A stretch of 64,000 bases of DNA from DASXMT01 sp963812965 (GTDB lineage Bacteria > Actinomycetota > Acidimicrobiia > Acidimicrobiales > RAAP-2): positions 185,098 to 249,097 of the forward strand of contig CAWEXG010000003.1 in the NCBI GenBank assembly GCA_963812965.1, given 5' to 3'. Numbering within the stretch: the stretch's first letter is position 1; every line of letters starts with the position of its first letter. Shown here in pieces: positions 53,846 to 62,734 of the stretch. A program made the position numbers and the translations under genes. Below the pieces are notes generated by a model. The model made no database searches, had not been told where the DNA came from, and saw nothing but the letters and a program-made list of their open reading frames with translations.

Positions 53846-56152
53846 GTGAACAGAGCGAACGTCACCGGACACGGCACTGGCGAGCCCGACACGCCCGATA
53901 GGGTCACGGAGATGACGGACCAGGTGACCACCGAACAGGTCAAGACGGTGCTCACCCAAGTCACCGCTGCCCTCCCCGGAGGTGGTGAGGATCGTCCCGG
54001 ACAGGCCGAGATGGCACTGGCGGTCGGTCGAGCCATCGCCGACCGGCGGCACCTGGTCGTCCAAGCCGGGACGGGTACGGGCAAGTCCCTTGCCTACCTG
54101 GTCCCCTCGGTGCTGGCCGGTGAGAAGGTGGTGGTGGCCACCGCCACGAAGGCCCTGCAAGACCAGCTGGCCACCAAGGACCTCCCGCTCGTGGCCGCGC
54201 TCACCGAAGGAGCGTTCACCTTCGCCGTGCTCAAGGGGCGGAGCAACTACCTGTGCAAGCAGCGAGCCTCCGAAGTGGGTGGGGCGGGTGACAAGACCGG
54301 CCAACTGGCCCTGGGACCCGACGGGGACACCACTTCCACCAGCTCCTCTGGATCTTCTGGTGCCGAGCTCAAAGACAGCGGTTCTGGGGACGACGATCCC
54401 GGACGGCTCGGCAACCAGGTCCGCCGCCTGCTGGCGTGGGCCGGTGACTCGAGCACCGGAGATCGGGCCGAGCTCGACTTCGAGCCCACCCCCCGCGCCT
54501 GGGCGATGGTCTCCACCACCGCCCGAGAGTGCCCCGGTGCGTTCCGCTGTCCGTCGGGACGGGACTGCTTCGCCGAAGATGCCCGTGCACGCGCCGCCGA
54601 AGCCGATGTCGTGGTGGTGAACACCCACCTCTACGGCGCCCACCTGGCCAGCGGCGGCAGCGTGCTCCCTCCTCACGACGTCGTGGTGTTCGACGAGGTT
54701 CACGAGGTCGAAGAGGTGATGACCGACAGCCTGGGCATCGAGATCGGACCGGGACGGTTCCGGGCGTTGGCAGCATCGGCACGCGGTCTGGTAGACGAAG
54801 AGCTCGCCGGCGCCGTCGATGCAGTGGCCGAGGTGGGTGACGTGCTCCAACGGGTGCTGGCGCCACTGGCCGGTACCCGGATCGCACAGGGGCAGTTCGC
54901 CGGGATTCCGACCGGAGATGCGTCGGTTGGCGAGGGTGGTCTGGAGGAGCACACCGGTCCGGAGGACCGCTCAGAGGAGCCTGGGGTTGCAGAGGTACAC
55001 GAGGAACACGAGGTCCAAGAGGAGCAGATGGGACTCGAGCTCGGCCTGGCACCACTCCCTTCTGCACCGCCACCTCGTGTGTCGCCTCCCCGTGTATCGC
55101 CCTCTCGTGTACTGCCCCCTCCTGCGTCGCTCCCTGAGATGCCGTCCCCCCGTGTTGCCGTGGAGCTGGCCACAGGCCGGGTGTCCCGGTTGATCGCCGG
55201 ACTGCGCCGGGCCGAGCGAGATGCGGGGGACGACGAGCCCACCGCTACCCGCTCCCGGCGTGACCGGACCCTGCTGGCGGCAGGGCACCTCAGCGACGAC
55301 CTGGCCAAGGTGGCCGCGCTCACGAGCGACCAGGTGGCGTGGGTGGATGGGGAGTCACGGTCACCCACGCTCCGGGTGTCCCCCATCGAGGTCGGTCCAC
55401 TGCTGGCTGAGGTTCTGTGGGAGGAGGTCTCCGCCGTCATGACCTCGGCGACGGTGCCGCTCCAGGTCGTTGAACGGCTCGGGCTTCCTCCTCACCGCAC
55501 CGACGAGCTCGATGTCGGAAGCCCCTTCGACTACGCCACCCACGCCATGCTCTACGTGGCTCGCTCCCTGCCGGACCGCCGGCGACCCGAGTCAGAGCCG
55601 GCGCTCCACGACGAGCTCGAGGCACTGATGACCGCGGCGGGCGGGCGCACCCTGGCCCTGTTCACCAGCTGGCGGGCCATGTCGGCAGCGGTGGAGGCAC
55701 TGCGGGACCGAGTGCCGTTCCCGATCCTGGCCCAGTCCGACCTCCCCAAGCCCGCCCTGATCGAGGCCTTCAGCTCGGACGAGGCCACCTGTCTGTTCGC
55801 CACCCTCGGGTTCTGGCAGGGAGTCGACGTGCCCGGACCCTCCCTCAGTGTGGTGACCATCGACCGTATCCCGTTCCCCCGGCCGAACGACCCCGTGATG
55901 CAGGCACGCCGGGACCGGGCCGGCGCCGGGGCCTTTAAAGCGGTGGACCTCCCCAGAGCGGGGACCCTCCTGGCCCAGGGGGCGGGACGGCTCATCCGAT
56001 CGGCCGACGACCGTGGCGTGGTGGCCGTGCTCGACAGCCGGTTGGCGTCGGCCGGCTACCGGGGAGCGTTGCTGGCCCGGATCCCTCCCATGCGTCGGAC
56101 CATCGACCGGCGACTGGTCGAGGAGTTCTTACAGGAGCTCTTACAGCCCTAA
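53846..56152 (+). CDS. DinG/XPD-family ATP-dependent DNA helicase
   Basis: LVVQAGTGTGKSLAYLVPS is the Walker A region, VVVFDEVHEVE the DEVH box, and AVLKGRSNYLCKQR with ECPGAFRCPSGRDCFAEDA supplies four Cys for an iron-sulfur cluster. Late motifs are FATLGFWQGVDVPGPSLSVV and GAGRLIRSADDRG. Such helicases unwind 5'-3' and process damaged or structured DNA. A low-complexity insert of about 100 residues (Glu-rich, then PPRVSPPRVSPSRVLPP) splits the middle. GTG 53846 is used here; ATG 53912 after ACGGAG is equally possible. The stop overlaps era by 12 bases. Confidence 0.9.
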   Translation: MNRANVTGHGTGEPDTPDRVTEMTDQVTTEQVKTVLTQVTAALPGGGEDRPGQAEMALAVGRAIADRRHLVVQAGTGTGKSLAYLVPSVLAGEKVVVATATKALQDQLATKDLPLVAALTEGAFTFAVLKGRSNYLCKQRASEVGGAGDKTGQLALGPDGDTTSTSSSGSSGAELKDSGSGDDDPGRLGNQVRRLLAWAGDSSTGDRAELDFEPTPRAWAMVSTTARECPGAFRCPSGRDCFAEDARARAAEADVVVVNTHLYGAHLASGGSVLPPHDVVVFDEVHEVEEVMTDSLGIEIGPGRFRALAASARGLVDEELAGAVDAVAEVGDVLQRVLAPLAGTRIAQGQFAGIPTGDASVGEGGLEEHTGPEDRSEEPGVAEVHEEHEVQEEQMGLELGLAPLPSAPPPRVSPPRVSPSRVLPPPASLPEMPSPRVAVELATGRVSRLIAGLRRAERDAGDDEPTATRSRRDRTLLAAGHLSDDLAKVAALTSDQVAWVDGESRSPTLRVSPIEVGPLLAEVLWEEVSAVMTSATVPLQVVERLGLPPHRTDELDVGSPFDYATHAMLYVARSLPDRRRPESEPALHDELEALMTAAGGRTLALFTSWRAMSAAVEALRDRVPFPILAQSDLPKPALIEAFSSDEATCLFATLGFWQGVDVPGPSLSVVTIDRIPFPRPNDPVMQARRDRAGAGAFKAVDLPRAGTLLAQGAGRLIRSADDRGVVAVLDSRLASAGYRGALLARIPPMRRTIDRRLVEEFLQELLQP

Positions 56153-57402
56153 GCGGTCGAGGGCGTCTTCCCGCTGCTGCCACCGCTTCTCCACCCGCAC
56201 GAACAGCTCCACGTACGCTCCCGGCTCCAGCTGCTCCCGCACCGCTGTCCCCACCGCTTTCAGCGTGGACCCTCCCTTGCCGATGACGATGCCCTTCTGG
56301 GAGTCACGCTCGACCAGGATCTCGCAACGGACCCGGGGCCACTCCCACTCGGTGACACGACAGGCGATGCTGTGGGGTAGCTCGTCGTCGACCCGGAGGA
56401 GTAGTTGCTCACGAACCAGGTCGGCAACCCAGAACGCCTCGGCCACATCGGTGACCATCCCCTCCGGGTAGTAGCGGGGGCCCTCGGGGAGGCGGGCGAG
56501 CACGGCATCCACCAACGCATCCAGCCCGTCGCCGGTCATGGCCGAGACGGGGAAGTACTCGACCGGGATCGGTGCTGCGCCATTGATGGACGTGTCGCCA
56601 TCTCCCCTGGCGCCGTCGGCGGTTGAATCTTCCTTGGCGCCACCAGCGGCCGTGCCTTCCTTGGGGTCGTCGGCGGCCGTGCCTCCCTTGGCGCCACCAG
56701 CGGCCGTGCCTCTCCTGGCACCCTCAGAGGCCGCGTCTCCCTTGGCGTCGCCGCCAGCACCCTCGGCAGCCAAGGCTTCGCCCACCTCGGCCACAGCAGC
56801 CAGGTGGGTCAGTATCCCGTTGTCGTCGACTCGATCGATCTTGTTCACGACCACCAGTAGCGCCGGCTTGGCGACCTCTACGCTGTCCTCCGCCGGCTCG
56901 GTGGTCTCGGTCCCATCTCGACTCGACACCTCCGCCTCCAGGGCAGCGCGCGCACCTGGGACCTGACTCGTCTCATCCCCTGGGCCAAGACCATACGGTC
57001 TCCCGGCCCAATGGCCCCGGTAGCGTCCACCATGGCGATGACCACATCGACATCGTCGAGGGAGGAAGTGGCGGTCTCGTTGAGCCGCTCGCCCAGGGCT
57101 GTGCGGGGCCGGTGCAGCCCCGGCGTGTCCACGAACACCACTTGAGCGTCCTCACGGTTCAGCACCCCGCGCACCTGGGCCCGTGTCGTGTTGGGCCGAG
57201 GCGAGGTGATGGTCACCTTCGTGCCCACGATCCGGTTGACCAACGTGGACTTCCCAACGTTGGGCCTGCCCACCACGGCGGCGAAGCCGGAGCGGAACGT
57301 CACGGTCGCTCTACCCTCTCCCCTTTGTCCTCCCTCGTCCGCGCCACCATTCCCGCCCGTTCCCCTCTCAACCACCGTTCCCGCCCTCTCTCGCTCAACC
57401 AT
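56141..57402 (-). CDS. era: GTPase Era, one frame break and a long low-complexity insert
   Basis: G1 is GRPNVGKST, then a G2 region VTITSPRPNTTR, G3 is VFVDTPGLH, and G4 is NKIDRVD after the break. The C-terminal KH domain has VRCEILVERDSQKGIVIGKG and KAVGTAVREQLEPG. Era binds 16S rRNA and assists 30S assembly. The first frame ends after RRVRSQVRALPW near 56950; one base restores ARAALEAEVSSRDG. Between G4 and the KH domain about 60 extra residues of GTAAGGAKGG-type repeats are inserted (56575-56770). The ATG overlaps the corC stop. Confidence 0.9.
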
Positions 57403-58726
57403 CGACGACCGCCGACTGCCTGGGCACAGGCACGATACGGACTCGTTCGATCCGGCGATTCTCGACCCGCTCGGCCACGAGCCGGAGCCCGTTGGTCTCG
57501 ACGCTCTCCCCCTTCGTGGGGATATGGCCCAGCAAGTCGAACATCAAGCCGCCGACGGTGTCCCACGCACCCAGGGGCAGATCGGCGCTCAGCAGCTCGT
57601 TCACGTCGGACACGCCCATCCGGCCGCTCACCCTGAGCTCCCCTGGGCCCAATCGCTCCACCGGCGGCTCCTCGACGTCGAACTCGTCGACGATCTCCCC
57701 CACCAGCTCCTCGATCAGATCCTCGAGCGTCACCAACCCCGCCGTCCCGCCGTACTCGTCGACCACGATGGCCAGGTGGTACTTCTCGGCTTGCATCTCC
57801 CGCATCATGGCGGAGACCCGTTTGGTCTCGGGCACGAACCGGGGCGCCCGCACGTGCTCCCGGACCGACGTCGAGCCGTTACTTGACTGGACCGCCCTGA
57901 TCAGGTCTTTGGCGTAGGCCACGCCGATCACATCGTCACCGTTGTGGTCGACCACGGGTATCCGACTGAACCCAACAGCCAGAGCCCGTTCGAGGGCGGT
58001 CTCCACCACGGCCGTCGTCTCGATGGTGACCATGTCGGGACGGGGGACCATGACCTCACGCACCACGGTGTCACCGAACTCGATGATGGAGTGGATGAGC
58101 GCCCGCTCCTCGGTCTCGATGACGTCCCCCTCCACGGCGACGTCGGCCATGGCCAGGAGCTCCGACTCGGTCACATCGGATCCGGTCGACTGTCCTTGCT
58201 CGCCGATGATGAGGTTGGCCAGGCTGATCAGGCCGCCCGAGATGATCCGGATGGGCCAGAACCGCACCATCGCCGATACCAACGGAGCGCTGAACAACGC
58301 TGCCCGCTCCGGATGGTGCACCGCCCAGTTTTTGGGGACGGCCTCACCCAGAATGAAGATGACGATGATCTCGAACACGATCGCCGACGCCACGCCCCAG
58401 GCCCCGAACCAATCCGCCGCCACGATGCCCACCAGCGTGGCCACCACCAGCTGGCAGATCAGCACCAGGAGCAGCACCGGGTTGAGAAACTCCTGCGGGT
58501 GGTCGGTGAGCCCGACCAGCACCTTGGCCCCGTGACGACCCTCGTCCATCAGCGCCATGGCCTTCGCCTTGCTCATCCTCACCAAGCTGGTCTCGGCCAG
58601 CGCCAGGACGGCCGAGGCGGCCAACAGGACGACCACCACAGCCAGCAGGATCACATCCGAGACGGTGAACTTCGACGTGGCCAGCAGGACGTTCACGATG
58701 CCGCTCATCACGGTGCCGCTCATCAC
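57395..58726 (-). CDS. HlyC/CorC-type CNNM/CBS transporter protein
   Basis: Residues 1-200 are a CNNM (DUF21) membrane domain with several helices (LLAVVVVLLAASAVLALAET, IFILGEAVPKNWAV). Two CBS motifs follow (VMVPRPDMVTIETT and GFSRIPVVDHNGDDVIGVAY), then LAIVVDEYGGTAGLVTLEDL and a C-terminal CorC_HlyC domain with GWD-like spacing. Family members are linked to magnesium and cobalt homeostasis. It is coupled to ybeY upstream by ATGA and to era downstream by overlap. Confidence 0.92.
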   Translation of the reverse strand: MMSGTVMSGIVNVLLATSKFTVSDVILLAVVVVLLAASAVLALAETSLVRMSKAKAMALMDEGRHGAKVLVGLTDHPQEFLNPVLLLVLICQLVVATLVGIVAADWFGAWGVASAIVFEIIVIFILGEAVPKNWAVHHPERAALFSAPLVSAMVRFWPIRIISGGLISLANLIIGEQGQSTGSDVTESELLAMADVAVEGDVIETEERALIHSIIEFGDTVVREVMVPRPDMVTIETTAVVETALERALAVGFSRIPVVDHNGDDVIGVAYAKDLIRAVQSSNGSTSVREHVRAPRFVPETKRVSAMMREMQAEKYHLAIVVDEYGGTAGLVTLEDLIEELVGEIVDEFDVEEPPVERLGPGELRVSGRMGVSDVNELLSADLPLGAWDTVGGLMFDLLGHIPTKGESVETNGLRLVAERVENRRIERVRIVPVPRQSAVVDG

Positions 58727-59262
58727 GGTGCCGAGCGGTAGAAGAGAGCGAGCAGCTGCTGCTCTCGCTGCTCCATCCGCTCCGCCTCCGCCTCGATCTC
58801 GTGGTCCATCCCGAGCAGGTGAAGGATGCCGTGGACGACCAGCAGGGCGATCTCGTCGTCGAAGCCGACCTCGTGCTCCACCGCATTGCGGGCAGCCACC
58901 GCTGGGCAGATCACCACGTCACCAAGGAGCATGAGATGGCCCAGATCCGGATCGATCGAGCCGGGGCCGGTCCCCCCTTCGTCAGGCGAGCGTCCACTGC
59001 GTTCAGCGTCGTCCTCGATGGGAAACGCCAGCACGTCGGTGGGACCCGGGCGACCGAGAAACCGTTCGTTGAGCGAGGCGATGGTCGGCTCGTCGACGAA
59101 CAGCAACGACACTTCGGTCTCGTGCTTCACCCCCTCGGCAGTGAGCACCGCCCTGGCCAGATCCGACCATCGGTCGACGGCAACGGGATGGTCCGACTGC
59201 TCGTCGGCCGCATAGACATCAAGGCTCACCGGTACCGCCCTCGTGAAGCGGCTGGGTGCCAT
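58723..59262 (-). CDS. ybeY: Endoribonuclease YbeY (rRNA maturation factor)
   Basis: The zinc-binding signature HGILHLLGMDH is complete near residue 140, preceded by LGDVVICPAVAARNA and FLGRPGPTDVLAFP. YbeY processes 16S rRNA 3' ends and takes part in ribosome quality control. The frame opens at ATG 59262, but a GTG at 59229 inside the end of phoH would also fit; either way it overlaps phoH and is translationally coupled. Confidence 0.95.
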   Translation of the reverse strand: MAPSRFTRAVPVSLDVYAADEQSDHPVAVDRWSDLARAVLTAEGVKHETEVSLLFVDEPTIASLNERFLGRPGPTDVLAFPIEDDAERSGRSPDEGGTGPGSIDPDLGHLMLLGDVVICPAVAARNAVEHEVGFDDEIALLVVHGILHLLGMDHEIEAEAERMEQREQQLLALFYRSAP

Positions 59263-60244
59263 TGGCCGGAGGGGTCGTCACCGGTGCCCCGGTCGCCGTG
59301 ACCGGTGCTCCTCGCTCGTAGGCAGCCACGATGTCGGCCACGATCCGGTGGCGCACCACGTCACGCTGGCCCAGGTGGACGAATTCCAGTCCCTCGATAC
59401 CGGTCAGCACCGGCTCCAGGTCGACCAGCCCGGAACGACCGCCGGGGACGTCGATCTGGGTGACGTCGCCGGTCACCACCGCCTTGGAGCCGAAGCCGAT
59501 CCGGGTAAGGAACATCTTCATCTGCTCGGGGGTGGTGTTCTGGGCCTCGTCCAGGATGATGAAGCTGCCGTTCAAGGTGCGACCTCGCATGAAGGCCAGG
59601 GGGGCCACCTCCACCGTCGCCCCGGTCGAGGAGGCGCTGTGCGCCCTCCGGCTCGAGCAGGTCGTACAGGGCGTCGTAGAGGGGCCGGAGGTAGGGGTCG
59701 ACCTTGGCCATGAGATCACCGGGGAGGAACCCGAGCCGCTCACCGGCCTCGACGGCAGGTCGGGTGAGGATGATCCGGTTGACCTGATGGGCCTGGAGCG
59801 CCTGGACGGCAAGCGCAACGGCCAGGTAGGACTTGCCGGTGCCGGCCGGGCCGATGCCGAAGGTCACGATGTTCGTGGCGATGGCGTCGGTGTACTGCTT
59901 CTGTCCTGCCGTCTTCGGTCGGACCGACCGGCCCCGTGAGGATCGCAACAGCTCGGAGTGAGGACCTCGGATGGGCGGACATCCTCTTTCACCATGTCGA
60001 TCGTGCGCCCCACCTGGCTCGGGTCGAGGCCCTGACCGGACTGCAGCAGGAGCACCAGCTCCTCGAAGAGCCGGCCCACCCGCTCGGACTCGTCGCCGTC
60101 GATCGAGATCTCGTTGCCACGGACCACGATACGAACGCCGCCGAACGCGTCCTCGATCAGGCGCAGCAGCTCATCACGCTGGCCCAGGAGGCCGGCCATC
60201 AGATGGTTGCCGGGGACGAGGATCTTGACCTGGGTAGACGACAC
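59219..60244 (-). CDS. phoH: PhoH-family ATPase, two frame breaks
   Basis: The N-terminal piece VKILVPGNHLMAGLLGQRDE with VRIVVRGNEISIDGDE is the single-strand nucleic-acid-binding-like part. The ATPase has IVTFGIGPAGTGKSYLAVAL, ILTRPAVEAGERLGFLPGD and FIILDEAQNTTPEQMKMFLTR. The first break is near 59958 (PELLRSSRGRS expected), the second near 59622 where one extra G separates QRLLDRG from TVEVAPLAFMRGRTLNGSF. With both repaired the protein is about 340 residues, the usual length. It lies directly upstream of ybeY, the conserved order. Confidence 0.92.
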
Positions 60245-60331
60245 GTGTGCTCTGGGCCCGACCCTACCGTGACTCGGGGCCGACCCGCGCACGGCCGACC
60301 ACCCACGGCGCCCGGCGCCGCTGCTCCCCGG

Positions 60332-60681
60332 TCAACCGGGAGGCCAGTCCAGCGCCCGACCGCCCAACACGTGGAGATGGAGGCGGGGAACCGAGTTGTT
60401 GGCGTCGGCGCCCACGTTGAAGATCAGGCGGTAGCCGCGATCCGGCCCACCGATGCCCTCGGCGTCAGCCACCGCCTTGGCCGCCACGAACAGCTCGGCC
60501 ACGTCGTCGGCATCGTCGGGGCCGATCTCGGCGGCAGTGGCGATGTGGCGGCGGGCACCACCAGCACGTGGATCGGGGCGAACGGGTTCAGGTCCCGAAA
60601 GGCCACCGTGCGTTCGGTGGAGTGGACGATCTCAGCCGGCACGTCTCCGGCCACGATTCCGCAGAACAAGCAGTTCGACAC
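60332..60681 (-). CDS. HIT-family nucleotide hydrolase/transferase, one frame break
   Basis: The GTG at 60681 gives SNCLFCGIVAGDVPAEIVHS, TVAFRDLNPFAPIHVLVVPA. After a shift near 60555 the frame resumes as AAEIGPDDADDVAELFVAA, GYRLIFNVGADANN and ends PRLHLHVLGGRALDWPPG, with the His-x-His-x-His-like triad. The product of about 116 residues is a histidine triad protein acting on nucleoside phosphoramidates or dinucleotides. It lies between the HTH gene and phoH in the same orientation. Confidence 0.88.
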
Positions 60682-60971
60682 TGTTCAGCCAGGTCCGCCG
60701 GTAGCGGTCGACGGCGACTCGGCAGCCGAGTGTCCGCGGCCTTGGACCGTTCGCTGCCCTTCAGGTCCGGATACAGGTGCTCCAGGCTGCCCGGGCGAAT
60801 CCGACTCGCCTCGATGAACCGCTCCACATCGGTCTCCTGGATACGGATCACACGACCAAACTTGTACGCGACGAGACTTCCCTCATCGATGAACCGGTAG
60901 AGGCTCCTCAGCGTGATGCCGAGCCGTTCGGATGCTTCTTTTGTGCTCAGCCATTGAATAGAGTCAGCCAT
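60588..60971 (-). CDS. Excisionase/MerR-type helix-turn-helix protein
   Basis: Residues 1-75 form a winged helix of the HTH_17 type: WLSTKEASERLGITLRSLYR, FIDEGSLVAYKFGRVIRIQE, TDVERFIEASRI, then LEHLYPDLKG. The rest is Arg/Pro-rich and runs 94 bases into the HIT gene, which is unlikely for the true C-terminus; a further one-base error near 60700 would end it before the HIT start. It may be a chromosomal regulator, since no integrase is nearby. Confidence 0.75.
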   Translation of the reverse strand: MADSIQWLSTKEASERLGITLRSLYRFIDEGSLVAYKFGRVIRIQETDVERFIEASRIRPGSLEHLYPDLKGSERSKAADTRLPSRRRPLPADLAEQCRTACSAESWPETCRLRSSTPPNARWPFGT

Positions 60972-61033
60972 CCTGTCCGTTCTACCTCTTCTTGAGGCTC
61001 ACACCGGTCACCCGGCACAAGCCCGTCACCCCC

Positions 61034-61597
61034 TCAATTATTCACCAACAGGCCGAGCTCACCTAGACGAGCGGCCATGGCATCGGGCGTGATTCCGAAC
61101 AGGCATGCGATGGTCCGGACGTCCTCGGCGCGGATCGTGATCATCCGCCCGTTGAAGTCCTGGCGATGGACCTGGATCATGCTCAGGAACCGGCGAAGCA
61201 GGTCACGCTCGGGTCCGCTGACGGTGTGCAGCTTGGTCAGGTCGATGGTGATCTTCTCGGAGACACCAGGGCCCTGAAGCGCCCGCCTGGCCGTAAGCGG
61301 CACGGTCTCTTGATCTCCACCGCCAGCACCCCAGCGGGTGGTGGCGTCGTCGTCTGGCGGAAGCAACTGGTCCACCGGAACGTCGTACAGCTTGGCCAAC
61401 CGTTGCAACCGGGGCACCGAGATGGCCCGCTCCCCCCGCTCGTAAGCACCGAGCACAGACGCTTTGAACTCCTGCTCGGACATGGACTCGACCGCTTGGA
61501 GGGAGAACCGCATCTGCTTGCGCATCGTCCGGAGACGCGCCCACGGCCCGTGCATAGGCGATCCGTACTGCATCTCCCTGCCCGTCGTCGTCGTCAT
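61034..61597 (-). CDS. BldD-type XRE regulator with c-di-GMP-binding signature
   Basis: The N-terminal helix-turn-helix reads WARLRTMRKQMRFSLQAVES, SVLGAYERGERAISVPRLQRLAKLYDVPVDQLLP, as in BldD. The C-terminal domain has SEKITIDLTKLHTVSGPERD and then RQD, eight residues, RAED, which matches the RxD-X8-RxxD motif with which Streptomyces BldD binds tetrameric c-di-GMP. BldD represses developmental genes when c-di-GMP is high. What it controls here is unknown. The 61598-61832 gap to rsmE holds nothing I can support. Confidence 0.85.
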   Translation of the reverse strand: MTTTTGREMQYGSPMHGPWARLRTMRKQMRFSLQAVESMSEQEFKASVLGAYERGERAISVPRLQRLAKLYDVPVDQLLPPDDDATTRWGAGGGDQETVPLTARRALQGPGVSEKITIDLTKLHTVSGPERDLLRRFLSMIQVHRQDFNGRMITIRAEDVRTIACLFGITPDAMAARLGELGLLVNN

Positions 61598-61832
61598 CGT
61601 CGATCAGACTGCTGCTGATCATTCGTTCGCTCACTGCTGCCATGGTCGCCCTCGCTGACACTCATCGATCTGACATGCCACGGTGAAACGTCGGCTTGTC
61701 GGACCTATCACGATCGGGGTCGCTCGCTGCTGCTCGGCGCTGGGGCCTCGCCGTGGCCGGACCTGTTCATCACCAAGCCGGACACGTGCTGTAACGACCA
61801 CGCTCCATGTAAGTGTTGCTCACTTAGCGTGG

Positions 61833-62732
61833 TTATGCAAACGCGCTGGCTGGTGGACTGTCCGGTGGGGTGCCCGAGGGGCTGCCTGGCGGGCCACCCA
61901 GCGGGGTGACCAGCCGGTAACGGAGGGCACACAGCAGCGTGCCTGCGGCAACAGCCGCTGTCTCCGATCGGAGGATGGTCGGCCCCAAGTCGACCGTGGT
62001 GACACCGTTCCGCAGCTCGGTTTGGTCCCAACCACCCTCGGGACCGATCGCCACCACCGGCCGGGCCAGATCGGGAGGGTCACCACCAGGACTGGCAAGG
62101 GCGGGCACGATACCGGTCAGTAACTCCAGATCGGGAAGTGAGGAGACGGCCGTCACCTCCGGCAGCCAAGCCCGCCGGCATTGGGCGGCCGCCTCCCGTG
62201 CCACCCGTCGCAGCCGCTCCACCGAGCTCTCGCCACGTTCACCTTCCCAGCGAACTACCGACCGCACGGTGAGGATCGGCACGATCCGGTCCACCCCCAA
62301 CTCGGTCAACTTCTGGACCACCCACTCGGGTCGATCCCCCTTGACCGGAGCGAATGCCACCGTCAACGCCGGCCGAGGGGCCACTGCCACTTCGACCGGC
62401 CCGACTGGTTCGAGGAAGGCGCTCTGTCGACCGCTCCGAGCACCACGAGCACCGGGCGCTCCCTGGTCGACGGAGACGGAGACGGAGACGGAGGCGACAC
62501 GCATCCGGCACAGCGCCCATCGCCCTGCCCCGTCGGCAGCAACGACCGGCTCTCCATCTCGTAGGCGGCGAACAGCGGTCAAGTGGTGAGCGTCCACATC
62601 ATCGAGGACCGGTGACGCCGGATCGGCAACGAACACCATCGCCACAGCTCCCACGGTTGCCGGAGAACGATCGGGAACTTCCCCGTCACCGTCCCGGTCA
62701 GGCGCAGGGGGAGGCGCAGACGCAGGCGGCAC
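61833..62732 (-). CDS. rsmE: 16S rRNA m3U1498 methyltransferase RsmE
   Basis: The SPOUT-fold C-terminal half has FAPVKGDRPEWVVQKLTELG, VDRIVPILTVRSVV, AREAAAQCRRAWLPEV, VVAIGPEGGWDQTEL and LGPTILRSETAAVAAGTLL, the knot residues that bind SAM. The N-terminal PUA-like domain begins VFVADPASPVLDD. The protein has an Asp/Pro-rich leader of about 30 residues, an SVSVSVSV run, and a Gly/Pro/Ser tail (GGPPGSPSGTPPDSPPAS). The GTG starts two bases after the dnaJ stop. Confidence 0.93.
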   Translation of the reverse strand: MPPASAPPPAPDRDGDGEVPDRSPATVGAVAMVFVADPASPVLDDVDAHHLTAVRRLRDGEPVVAADGAGRWALCRMRVASVSVSVSVDQGAPGARGARSGRQSAFLEPVGPVEVAVAPRPALTVAFAPVKGDRPEWVVQKLTELGVDRIVPILTVRSVVRWEGERGESSVERLRRVAREAAAQCRRAWLPEVTAVSSLPDLELLTGIVPALASPGGDPPDLARPVVAIGPEGGWDQTELRNGVTTVDLGPTILRSETAAVAAGTLLCALRYRLVTPLGGPPGSPSGTPPDSPPASAFA

Positions 62733-62734
62733 GG

